Positions 1 to 11,600 of a stretch of 64,000 nucleotides of DNA are shown one piece after another; the first letter of the stretch is position 1, and every line of letters begins with the position of its first letter. Source of the stretch: Albula goreensis (Eukaryota; Chordata; Actinopteri; Albuliformes; Albulidae). Made by a program: the position numbers and the translations under genes. Under the pieces are notes generated by a model. That model saw only the letters and a program-made list of their open reading frames with translations. It made no database searches and was not told the origin of the DNA. Location of the stretch: NCBI GenBank assembly GCA_022829145.1, contig CM040742.1, positions 10,911,131-10,975,130 of the forward strand, in the 5' to 3' direction.

Positions 1-1974
1 AATTCCAAAAATGGCCGCTCAAGGAGGCCATCTTGTCAAGCTGGGTTTCCAGTCCCACAAATCACAGCCAGAAAGGACAATTTACCTAGTGTAAAAAAAA
101 TAACAGCAAACACATGAATGCGTTTGGAGTGTGACACAAAAAATGTGTATTTAAACCAAGAAGGTGTTCAAAGAGTCACTTTTCATTCAACATCTCAATT
201 GTCAGTGCAACAATTGTCAGGCATTCCTGCTTCCAATCTAACCCTTTAAAAATAATAAGTGACTGAATTAAAGTCAGATGTTGTGTTCTTTGCACAATGT
301 TGCATGCACCAAGACTTTGGATCTCTGAGGAGGTGTCCTTGTATGTTCCCTGCAATACTATTATAATATTGATATGATTGCTGTCTATGACCGAGTGAAC
401 CCAGGCATCATTTTTTATTACAAATACATACATATATATATTATATTTTTTTTTTTTTTGGCTGACCACAAAACTTGTATGCCCAGGCCAGACAGCAAGT
501 GAACAAGGCATGGTTCTGACATGAAAAATGGTGAGAGGTTTTAAATTGTTTGTTTAATGGAGACCAGCTACCAGAAATTACAGTTTAAAATCGGGCAGGT
601 TCACAATCAAGAGAATTACATTCTAAATCAAACCCTGTTCTTTCATAAGGGGTTGGAGACCCATAACAAAAGCTCTCTAGCCTTCTACCATCCCAGATAA
701 GCTACATGTTACACACACACACTTTCTCCACACATACACAGACAAGTGCAAATATCGCAAATCAGTCATTTGCAAAAAATAATAAATTAAAATAAAAAAT
801 TCACCATTTTACAGTTTATTCTTCCCCCCATACCCAACCTGCTCAGAAAAAAGCCTTAAAAATATGAAACCAACTAGAACAAGCAAGCAAGCAAACTTAC
901 AAATGCAAACATAAAAATGAAATGACTGTAAAATCAGTTAAGCATTTGCAAATCACATAGAGGCACTGACAGAACATATCAAGTGGCTACGTAACTTTGG
1001 CGGGGGGAGGGAGAGGGTTTGGGCCGTTCCCTCTCCATCGGCAAACACATCATTAAAAATGAACAATATTGCTAATATAACATGTCTTTTTCCTCCCTCT
1101 CTTGCTCTCTCGGTCTCTCCTCTCTGTTTCAGTGGAGTATATGAATAGACTAGAACCAGGTATTCTCACGTCAGATTAGCAGCACTTAGCCTGCTGAGGT
1201 AAAATGGAGAAGTATACAAGTTAACCCCACTGTCACTATACTCAGATGTATATATGTATATAAAACATTATTGTTAGTGGTAGTAGCAGTAGTAGAATAA
1301 ATAGTAGAAGGAGAAGAAAGAGTATCCTTTGTCTTTTTTTGAGAGAGTTGTTCCTCTTCTTTTTTTATGATAAAAAGTCGATTTGGCTGGTCCTGCATGT
1401 CGGATCGGAGAGAACCTGAACAGCTGTGTTCTATAAATTTTCTCTGGTTTCAGTACCTGTGTGAATGTGAGTGCACACGTGTATGTCTGTGTGTGTGTGT
1501 GTCTGTGAGAGAGAGTGCACACATGCATGTATGTTTGTGTATGTAGTTGTGTGAGTGAATCATAGCAAAGGTGTGCACATTCATGCAAGTTGTTGTAGTA
1601 GTTTGATGAATGCAAGTCAGTAGAGCTTTTGAGCTCTAAAGCACTGGGTCCATCTGGGCTGGCATTCTTGAAGCAGACTGTTGATCTGGCCTTATATTCT
1701 GAAACAGCATGTTGGTCTGTAGCTGTTCTCCGGGCTCTCCAGGGACAGGCAGCACTAGTCCCAGGGAGTCGCTGTGTGTGCGGCTTTGCTTTATCCCATT
1801 ACCCTGGCTCAATCAGCTGCCACCCATGAGCTTCTCAGGGAGTACCGCTAACACATCATATCACATCAATGATTGGGCTAATCAAGTAACTAAGGGCAGA
1901 AGATGAAATGAATTCCTCCTAGTCAAGCTCTGGCCTAAGCTCTCCTCACTGTGTTTGCGTGTGTCAGCACATGG
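1..1974. other. AT-rich flank downstream of ppp2r5b, no gene seen
   Basis: No exon with acceptor, donor and family-like protein is visible on either strand. The stretch has short A/T runs, a polypurine/GT-rich patch at 1470-1520, and no tandem array. It could be distal ppp2r5b 3' UTR or intergenic DNA. Confidence 0.5.
815..820 (-). terminator. ppp2r5b: Candidate distal polyadenylation signal of ppp2r5b
   Basis: TTTATT on the plus strand reads AATAAA on the ppp2r5b strand. Between it and the stop at 3579 lie repeats and inverted-repeat elements, so a nearer non-canonical site is equally possible. The 3' UTR end is not settled by the sequence. Confidence 0.2.
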
Positions 1975-1975
1975 C

Positions 1976-2381
1976 AGGGCTATAATAACTAATCGATTAA
2001 CCAGTCGAATTATACAAAAATTAAGATTTTAACATAGCCTACTTGTAAAAGGTATTAAAAGGGCATACTTCCCTCAGTGTAAACATTTTAGCTAATGTTA
2101 ACCGACGTAAGCCTTTTGGTGACATAAAGGTAGCATTACGTTTAACATAGCTGGTGTTTTGTCATTCAAGTAGAGAAGTTGCTGAGCTCTCTATGTGATT
2201 GATATAACTTCAACCACAAGTTGCCCCTTGGAACAGAACTTTAATGTTTTAGAAACAAATACAAAAATGAATATAAATCCTTCTTTACAAACTGCATCCA
2301 ATTAATGGACCAATTAACTAAACTAATTGGAAAAATGTAATCAACATTTTTTTAATTTTGTTTAAATGGGTTGACAGCCCT
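1976..2381. mobile_element. Probable non-autonomous hAT-like DNA element
   Basis: The left end AGGGCTATAATAACTAATCG and the right end read on the opposite strand (TAGGGCTGTCAACCC) share an AGGGCTRT start, with ATCGATTA-type motifs inside and an AT-rich core. About 400 bases, no open reading frame. Family assignment comes from the general look of such fish elements and is not proved. Confidence 0.35.
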
Positions 2382-2495
2382 AATTGTGCTCAGACTACAT
2401 GGTCATTGTGTCTGAATGTCTGTAGGTGAGTAGCTCGGTGACTGGCCTGGTGTTGTTCTCAGGGTGGGCCTGTGGGTTGCTGGGTAATGTAGTTA

Positions 2496-2939
2496 AGTGC
2501 TTCTCAATCTCAGTCCTGGGTACCCATAGTGTACACTGGTTCGTATTACCCCCGAACTGTATTTGTTCTTAATTATATACTTCATTAGACATGTAGAATT
2601 AACAAATAATGTCTATTATTCATATCCCAAGACAGATCAACAAATGGTGTTTTTCTGTCCTATATTTGCACACACATCTGAATCAGGTTTTATTTTCAAC
2701 TGATTCAGTTGGCAGCTGAATCATATACATGAGTGTTTGGAAGCCTGTCCACTAAAACTAAACCACTATATCAAGTGATACGAGACAGCAAGTACAAAAA
2801 AAAACCATACCATAACTGTGTTACAATAAGATCATGGCAGAACTTCAGCACGTTTTCAATCCTTAACTCATTAAGAGATTGTGGTGAACAGAAACCAGTG
2901 TAAACATGAGTTCCCTGCAATCAAGTTAGAGAACCACTG
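2496..2939. mobile_element. Inverted-repeat DNA element (MITE, hAT-like ends)
   Basis: The two ends form an imperfect terminal inverted repeat of about 45 bases: AGTGCTTCTCAATCT at the left and AGTGGTTCTCTAACTT at the right on the other strand, both running into TACACTGGTT. About 440 bases, non-coding, AT-rich core. Confidence 0.5.
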
Positions 2940-2971
2940 ACTGAATCTGGTGTCTGTAGTGTCTCTCTGAG

Positions 2972-3176
2972 TGTACAGGAGTCATGTCAAACTCCAGATC
3001 TGGAGGGATTCTGTGTTTGCAGGTTTTTGTGGAAGCAAATTTAGGCCTTGAAAACAGAAACAAGGTGTACTGACTCTTTAGCCAATCAGGGGCTTTCATT
3101 GCTCAATTAAATGCTGAAACACAGAAAAACCCAGCAGGCACTGCAGCCTTCCGGGGCAAGAATCAGACTCCTGTGG
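2972..3176. mobile_element. Short fold-back MITE
   Basis: Left end AGGAGTCATGTCAAACTCC; right end on the other strand AGGAGTCTGATTCTTGCC followed by CTGCAG and a TTTTTCTGTG segment also present at the left. About 200 bases that can fold on itself. The GTCAAACTCCAG-type end also occurs, altered, in other elements of this window (21.4, 31.8 and 32.4 kb). Confidence 0.45.
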
Positions 3177-3289
3177 TGTAGACTCCATCCAGATTGTAAG
3201 TGTGAGTCTGAGTGTAGCACAGGAAGCGGACTTCCAGACTCTATGAAGTGTGTGAGTGCGTAGCTTGGTGTCTGTACTTGTTCTCTATA

Positions 3290-3290
<1 letters not shown>

Positions 3291-3338
<48 letters not shown>
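3291..3338. repeat. (TG)24 microsatellite
   Basis: Uninterrupted TG dinucleotides, in the probable 3' UTR or flank of ppp2r5b. Confidence 0.98.
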
Positions 3339-3340
<2 letters not shown>

Positions 3341-3530
3341 AGTAAGTCAGTGGCTAGTTCAGTGTCTGTGGTTGTTCTGTATGTTGTGTGTCAGTGAGAG
3401 TAAGTCAGTTGGTAGCTCAGTGTCTGTAGTTGTTCTGTATGTTGTGTGTCAGTGACAGTAAGTCAGTGGGTAGCTCAGTGTCTGTAGCTGTGAATGTGAC
3501 TGAGTGAGTCAGTGGGTCTGAGTGTAGCTC
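3341..3530. repeat. 58-bp tandem repeat, about 3 copies
   Basis: The phrase AGTAAGTCAGT recurs at 3341, 3399 and 3457, and TCAGTGTCTGTAGTTGTTCT recurs with it. It lies just past the ppp2r5b stop codon, in its 3' UTR. Confidence 0.85.
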
Positions 3531-3578
3531 AGTGTCTTCAGGTGTTCTCTCAGTGTTGTGTAGTTGGAGACGGATGCT

Positions 3579-5638
3579 CTAGGTGGCGCTGGTGCTACAG
3601 GGTGCTGGGTCGGGCTGGGCGGGGGTGGGGCCAGGGGTAGGGGTGGGGCTGGGTGCGGGGTGCTCCTGCAGGTTCCGCTGGTTGAGACTGGCCTCCTGCA
3701 GGCTCTGCAGCCTCCTGTCCTGCAGCTCCTCCAAACCCCGCCACAGCTCCACTCTTTCACGCTCCCGCTTCACCTCCCTGGGTAGAGGGGGATGGAGAGA
3801 CAGAGTCATACACACACATCTAACACACTGATCGCCAAACCTGCACACACACACACACACACTGACAGACACTCACTTCTGCTTCTCCACTTTGTATGAG
3901 GCAGTGAGATCATCAAACAGCTTGCTGTTCATCTCCATGAAGGTCTTCAGCACGTTGTAGATCAAAGACACGATGGTCCTGCGGAGAAAGACCCAGAGCA
4001 CAGGTGAGGGATGACATCAGCAACATGGCTGAACACAGAGCATGTGCAGTGCAGAGGGAACTCCAGGGTACACCCTCACAGTCACCACCAAGGCCATGCA
4101 TTTACTACAGCTTTAACAGCTTTTAATCTGTAATTCAGACCTCCAGCAGCTAGATGGCAATACAAGACTTCTGTTATGCAGTCATTCAAAAACCAGACTT
4201 TCCCTTCTGGGAATTCATAGTTTTATAATATGACTTTAACACTTTATTTATTTGGCTATGAAAAGCCTTGTCTGATTTCCACCTGTTTTTAAAATGACAA
4301 AGAAATACAGGAAAATTAATGAATAACAATAGAAAACAAGGAGCTTTGCACAATGTGCAAGTGAGAGGATTTTCTATGCTTTTTGTGGGGTTTGTTGCAT
4401 TCTGTAAGCAAGTTTATCCCTGTGTGGGGCTGGACTGACTGGTTCCAGTGCTCCTTAGAGACTCTGTAGAGCGTGGCGAAGACCAGGGGCAGGATGACCT
4501 GGCAGTTCTCCTCTATCAGACTGAGGATGTACTCATTATTCCAGAAATACAGGGCACGCTCCGCCACCTGTGGGACAGACAGCACAATGAACACATTAGG
4601 TTACACTTAGCAACAGCTAGCCACTTTCAAAGGGAGGGCAAGATTCATTAAATACACTCAGTAACAGCAGGAGAGAGAGGGATTAATGAGTGGTGTGAGA
4701 TGGGAAGCACAGGGCAGGAGGATGGATAATGAGCAGAGAGTAGAATGGGGGGATGAAAGAGAGAGGGGTTGAGCTGGGAGGCACAGGTGGAGGACCTTGC
4801 CTGGAAGTGTGAGCTGGAGATGCAGGCTGCGATCTGCCTGAAGAGAGGCTCCTGAACCCGGAGGAACTGCGACGGCTCGATCACGTCCAGGATCTCCTCC
4901 ATCTCCCCCAGGAACATCACCTGAGCAGGGGGAGGCACCTGCTCAGAGCCCACTCTACACACCAACCACGGCCACTCCACACACCAACCACACCCACTCC
5001 ACACACCGACCACACCCACTCCACACACTGACCACGCCCACTCTACACACCAACCACGCCCACTTCACACACCGACCACAACCACTCCACACACCAACCA
5101 CGCCCACTCCACACACTGACCATGCCCATTCTGCTCTCAGCAGCGCCACAGTCTCTCTGATCTACCTGAACCAACCTGGTTACCTTCATTCAAGCCAAGG
5201 AACACAGAGCCAATCTGAGTCAAGCTGTGCATCGCATCACTCTGAGATATAACAGTAACATCTCCACAGCTAGCTGCTACTAGCAAACTTAACTCAATCA
5301 GACACTACAGGTACACCTACCTGCCAGGTGTGTGCATCAGCCTCACTCACCTCTTTCTGGGTACAGGTCTTGGGCCAGTATTTCAGCAAACCTCTGATTA
5401 TCTGAAAGGAAAGAAGAAAAAAAGATATCAGTATTTACACAACTTTTAACCCAAAACTGACTGAGAAAAATGGGGAGTGGGATTTTGTTCCCATTAGGAA
5501 ATGCTAATCATGGTGTCACTATCTGTTTGTAATTCCACTGCACTCCACAAAAATATTGATTGTCTGATGTACTAGTACAATTAATAATTGCTGACTGGTT
5601 GAGTAATTGAGTGATTTATTGGTTTATTGGCTGAATGG

Positions 5639-5683
<45 letters not shown>

Positions 5684-8600
5684 CTGACTGCCACTGCTGT
5701 AGCTTTTCTGCAGGTGAGTGCAGATGTCGTGCAAAATCAAGGAGGGATTTGGGACACTCACATATTCTGTGACAGTAGCATCCTTCTCCATAAACTGCAC
5801 CACACAGTAGGCCAGCTGAAAAACAAAAGGAGCCAAACTCAACAATAAAACCAGTCCAAAGAGACAACACAACATCAGGGAGGACACAAACTCAGCAATG
5901 CTATCAGTGACCCACTGGTCTGCACCAATCATCAAATTAGGCTGCAAAGAAAACATTTTTTGATTGGCTGAAGCAAGTCAATGAGTGACAGCTCACAATA
6001 GCTTCCACCCATTAGGAGGATCCTAAAGCCTCAGTCTGCCATCAGTAATGTATGCGCCGCAGTGAGAGAGTTGGAAGTACCAGTTGGAATATGAGATCAG
6101 CATTAGATATGAGCCTCCTGTCAGTCCCTGCACTGAATAATGTATGTTTGTGTGTGTGTGTGTGCACACATGTGTGGGGAGGGGGGTGGTAATGGGGGAG
6201 GCTGCAAGACGGTGTTTGTTGAGAGAGAGAATGTAGGGCAGGTTCTCAGCTTCAAAGTTGAAACAGCGGAAGGTGTTACCCACATGCACAGCCCACAAAC
6301 GGCATGCACAAACATGCGCACACGTGCACACACACTCACACACACTTCTGTCTGTCACATTTCTCACACACCAGCATCTCTGACTGTGCTCTCAGTCAGC
6401 TACTGTTGGAGTTGGAGTCCTCCACTGACCATAAATCTCCATTCTGCAAATCACACACCTCCGCTAGATAAAACTATGAGGAATGATGGTATTACCGGAG
6501 CACATTGATCATCTATTACAAGCACCTAAAGCACACACACTGGAGCAGATATGAGCAGAGGATGTCCTGTCTTTATGATGAAAATGAATGTAACAGTGAC
6601 CAATGTCAAACCCGCAATTTCAATGAAGTCCGTTATCCCATGTCCTGTGGTGCCTCGTAGTCTCCCTCTAATGGTGTATGAGATGTACTGTAGCCGCACA
6701 CTGAGGATTTATGAGCGGTGACCAATAAAAATGCAGGCATTAAATCAAGACTATATTTAAAGTGTTAGAACAGAACTATGTTAATGAGTATGATACCACT
6801 GCAGTATCATACAGATGGTAAATTATCCGATGACCGAATTAATTTGCTTCTACTTAAGGAGAAACGAAAAATCTCTCATCCATGATTTAACACCTGACAC
6901 CCTGCACCTGGGAGTTAGACTGCTCTGTAGTTTCACAAATCAGGTAAAATGTTTTAATCTCTTCTCGGAGTGTTTGTACGCGGACGTTTTAGAGGCGATG
7001 CCATAGATCCGAGAGTAGTTAAGTCCCTAGTCTCCCAGCGGAACCTTGCAGCCAATTGAGAAACGCCTCGTTAAACGCTCGTTAGCTCAGTCGTTAAATG
7101 CTCGTTAGCTCCATGGTGGCGAGCTCCATGAGGCTCAGCGGGGTCTGCAGACATTCTGCCCGGACCCTGCCTGTGCACTGGTCTGCTGCTGCTTTTGACA
7201 TGTGGAAAAACAAACTTGCCCTTTTATTACACAAACACACACACACACATACACACTGTCTTTCTCTTTTCCCACTCAATGAACTCCAACAGACAGTTGT
7301 ATGTCCACAAACAGCAAAAAGACACATGTTACGGCTCCCTGGCTCCGCTTGCCGGCTTCCTGTGTATTTGCTTTTTCTTTTGAAACAGGAGGCTGGTGGG
7401 TGGAGCTGGGACAAGCCGTCTTAGATTGTGGCACACCTGGATGGGGTGTGCTATGCTATTTAACCTGCTTTCTCCCATTCAAGCTTGCTTGCTGGCTTAG
7501 TCGCTTGCTTGCCTTCTCCACACATGTATTAATTTGTTTGGCTTTTGCATTGAACAACACTCACCATGATTACACTTCTCATTAATTCATGCACATGCAT
7601 AAACTGATAGCTTACAGACTTCCACACATCATGTTTTCTTTTTTTACGTGTTTCAGTTTACTTAATAACAAATTCAGATTTTTCCCCGTAATTCCCTGCG
7701 TGGTCTCCCTTTTTTGTCATGGCCTTATGAGCCGGGTTGTGACACACACAGAAAATGATATACTGATGTCCCACTGAAATCTCTGTAGCCATGTACTGAG
7801 CAGATGTCTCTGATCTACTCTACTTCTCTCTAATTTAGTCTGACTTAGTCTTAGTCTCTCTGAGTTAATCGTTGATTTCTGTCTGTATGCTCTTGGCAAG
7901 AGGAACACTGATTGGCCCGAGGGGAGGTCTGAGTGGCCGAGGGGAGCACTGATTGGCTAAGGGAATCGGAGTGTCTGGCTGATGAGAGCACTGATTGGCT
8001 GAGGGGTGTACTGACCTGTGCGTGGAAGATGGACAGCGAGCGGGCAGTGTGCAGAGGGATCAGCACACGCACCAGAAACTGCTTATGCTCCGACTTCAGA
8101 GGCAGCGCAAAGCCGTTGATTATACTGCCGAGAGAGGGAGAGAGAGAGAAGAGGAGGAGAGAAGAAGGGAGAGAGAGAGGGATAGAGGGAGGGAGGGAGA
8201 GAGGGTGGGAGGGATGAAGGAGGGGGAGAGGAGCAGGGAGAGAGAGGGAGAGAGGGAGGGAGAAAGGAGGGGGAGAGGAGTAGGGAGAGAGGGATGGAGG
8301 GGAGAGAGAGGGATCGAGGGAGGGAGAGAGAGAGGAGGGGAGAGAAAGAGGGATAGAGGGAGAGAGGAGGAGGAAGGGGGAAAGGAGCAGGGAGGGAGGG
8401 ATAAAGGGAGGGAGAGGAGGGGAGAGGAAGAGGGATAGAGGGGGAGAGGGAGGGAGAGAGAGGAGCAGGGAGAGAGGGAGAGAGTCAGAGAAAGGGAGAG
8501 AGAGGATGTGGAGAGAGAGAGGACAGAGAAGGGAGTACAATGTCAATGGGGGCTGCCATGGCAACAGTGAAACAGTCTCCCTCAAATAGAAATCTCATGC

Positions 8601-11600
8601 CCCTGAAATAGAAAATTAATCTTTTTTAAAATAGACACTGCTTAAAATGGAAATCTCACACCCTCAATTACAAATATAATCTCTCTCAAACGGAAATCGC
8701 ACACCTTCAATATTCAAGTACAAAAAATAATCACATAGAATTCCACTGAACACGAGAGATGTGGGTGAGCTTGACTGTATGGGAGTGTTATGCCAGTGTT
8801 ATGCCTTGCAGATCCGAGTGTATGCGACGGTCCGCTAGGGTCCGAGTGACATAAATTTCGTCATCAGAGAGTGTACATGAGGCTCTGTGTGGATTTCCGT
8901 GTGCCTCCAATTTTACCTCCAACTACGCTACAAGGGCACCAACTGCACGTGTGCTGGAAAACCAAGAACAAGAACCAATGGAAAGCGTCCTCTAAGCGGA
9001 CTAGAAATTAGTATAATAAGAACACCTACGCCTACATGGTGTCCGCAGCTGTCCGTGTGTATGTCCACAAAGGAGTATAACCGGGCCTTTAGTGGCTCTC
9101 TGTCATACACCCCAGAGAGAGACAGGGAGGGGCCGAGAGCCGCCCTTTACCCAGACTCCCTCCTCCCACAGTCAGCTGCAAGACGAGGACACACATTCAC
9201 ACCCCGACAACCTGTGTCCTGGCCTTAAATCCACCTCTGAGGTTAATTTTTTCTTCTGTTATTTTTTTTTTTGCATCAGCAAAAACAGACAGATTCACAC
9301 AGATTCAGGATGAGGAAGTTGAGAACATGTGACTCCTGTATTCACGTGAAGACGAGCCCTCACTTCCTTCCTAACCACAAAAATGTCAATAATCACACCC
9401 TGCCTCTGCTGTCGGAGGAACAGGAAGTGAGCATATACTCATTTTGCGTGCTTACAGGCGTCCAGACAGCCAGCAGAGGGCGTTAGAGAGCAATGACAGG
9501 CTTAATCCTGTTTCTTCCCTGGCAAAGCTGAGCAAACCACACAGTTCTCTGAGCTGCCGCCACACCCCTAACCCTCACCTCCATCCATCCATTCATCCAC
9601 AACCTTTCATCTACCTCTCTTCAAACACTTCACCCAGTCCTTCCCACCTCCTCCTGCCTTTCCTGCTCCCTCCATCCCTCCGTTCTGCATCCCCCTCATC
9701 CCCCCATCGTTCTCCCTGAGGCTGCTCTTCTTGCCACCTCTTTAAATCTTTCCCTGCTTTGTCCTCACTTTCCCTTTTGCTCCTACCTCTCTCAATCACT
9801 CCTTTTCAGCTCACATATCATTCTTTTTCTGCCTTTCTCTCTGTTCTTTTTCCTTTTCCCCTCAAATCTCTCCTTTCCTTATAACCCACTTTTCTCTCTC
9901 ACTCCCTCTATCCCTCTTTTCTTGCACTGCCTCTATCCTGCTTTTTATTATTATTTTCCATCTGTCTGCCATTTTATCTCTCTTTCTCTCTATCCTGCAT
10001 GCTCTCTCTCGCTCTATCAAAGGGACTGTGTGGGAGACCCTATAAATACTCACACTGGAATAAAACCTTAGAGTAAACGTACCCCCTTCCCCTTCTCTCC
10101 CCCTCCCCTCCCCCCTTCCCCACGCACACTGATTCACATGCTCTCTCTCTCTCTCTCTTTATTCTTCAATCCCGCAGTCTTGCTAGTCATCTTCCTCTCT
10201 CCTGCACACCCACTCACTCGCTCACTTGCACTCTCTCTCTTGTTCTCGATTCAAATTAATTCAGCTCAAACTGCAGTTATTGGCAGGGTTGATTTGAATG
10301 TATTGTCAAAGCTTTACAGAAACAAACACAGAACACTTTAAACTACAAACCAGAACTACAAGACATCAAACACTTCTCCCTTCCCTCCCTGACTCCCTCC
10401 CTCTCTCTCCCTCATTCTCTCCCCTTGTCTTTCTCTCTCCAAAATCTCTCTTCTCTAAAATGAAACACAGATTATCTATCCTGTGTAGAGTAGGTCTCTT
10501 GCCTCTCATCGGGAGTGAATCCTCTGAAGTAAAATGTGCAATGTGAGTGTCTGCCAGTGTGAAAGTGTGTGTGCATTACAAAAGGATACGCACCTGCCCA
10601 GAATCTCCAGGAGTTCTGCCACTCCATTAAAATGCTCAGTTTCATATATGAACCTGGACAGAGAGAGAAAGAGATGAAGGGTGACATGTGACAAAAATGA
10701 GGAAAGAGAGCTGGAACCAGGCTGGCTCACTATACCCCCTTCCCCACTGTAGAGCTGGAACCAGGCTGGCTCACTATACCCTCTTCCCCACTGTAGAGCT
10801 GGAACCAGGCTGGCTCATTATACCCCCTTTCCCCACTGTAGAGCTGGAACCAGGCTGGCTCATTATACCCCCTTCCCCACTGTAGAGCTGGAACCAGGCT
10901 GGCTCATTATACCCCCTTCCCCACTGTAGAGCTGGAACCAGGCTGGCTCATTATAGCCCCTTCCCCACTGTAGAGCTGGAACCAGGCTGGCTCATTATAC
11001 CCCCTTCCCCACTGTAGAGCTGGAACCAGGTTGGCTCATTATACCCCCTTTCCCACAGTAGAGCTGGAACCAGGCTGGCTCACTATACCCCCTTCCCCAC
11101 TGTAGAGTTGGAACCAGGTTGGCTCATTATACCCCCTTTCACACTGTAGAGCTGGAACCAGGCTGGCTCATTATACCCCCTTCCCCACTGTAGAGTTGGA
11201 ACCAGGCTGGCTCATTATACCCCCTTCCCCACTGTAGAGTTGGAACCAGGTTGGCTCTATATTCCCCCTTTCACACCGTAGAGCTGGAACCAGGCTGGAA
11301 GCACTGTACACACTCATTTCACAAACAACCTGTGTGTAACACATATATACTATGTATATAAATAATGTCTTGGATTCACCTACCTAAGGAAGATGAAGAC
11401 GAGTAGTGTACCTATGATGAAGGCATGTACCTGAGGAAGAAGATGATGGACCATGCCTGAGGAAGATGAAGGTGTGTACCTGATGAAGATGGAGGGACGT
11501 ACCTGAGGAAGATGTTGTTGATCTGCTTGCGGATGTAGGCTCGCAGCCCTAGCAGTTTGCCGTAGACGCGATGCAGGATGGTCTTCAGGTATTCTCTCTC

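Noticed and set aside
7851-8585. A 244-codon frame on the minus strand rich in Ser, Pro and Leu
   Set aside because: It reads the GGGAGA tract; the true signal is the 109-base ppp2r5b exon in the same frame.
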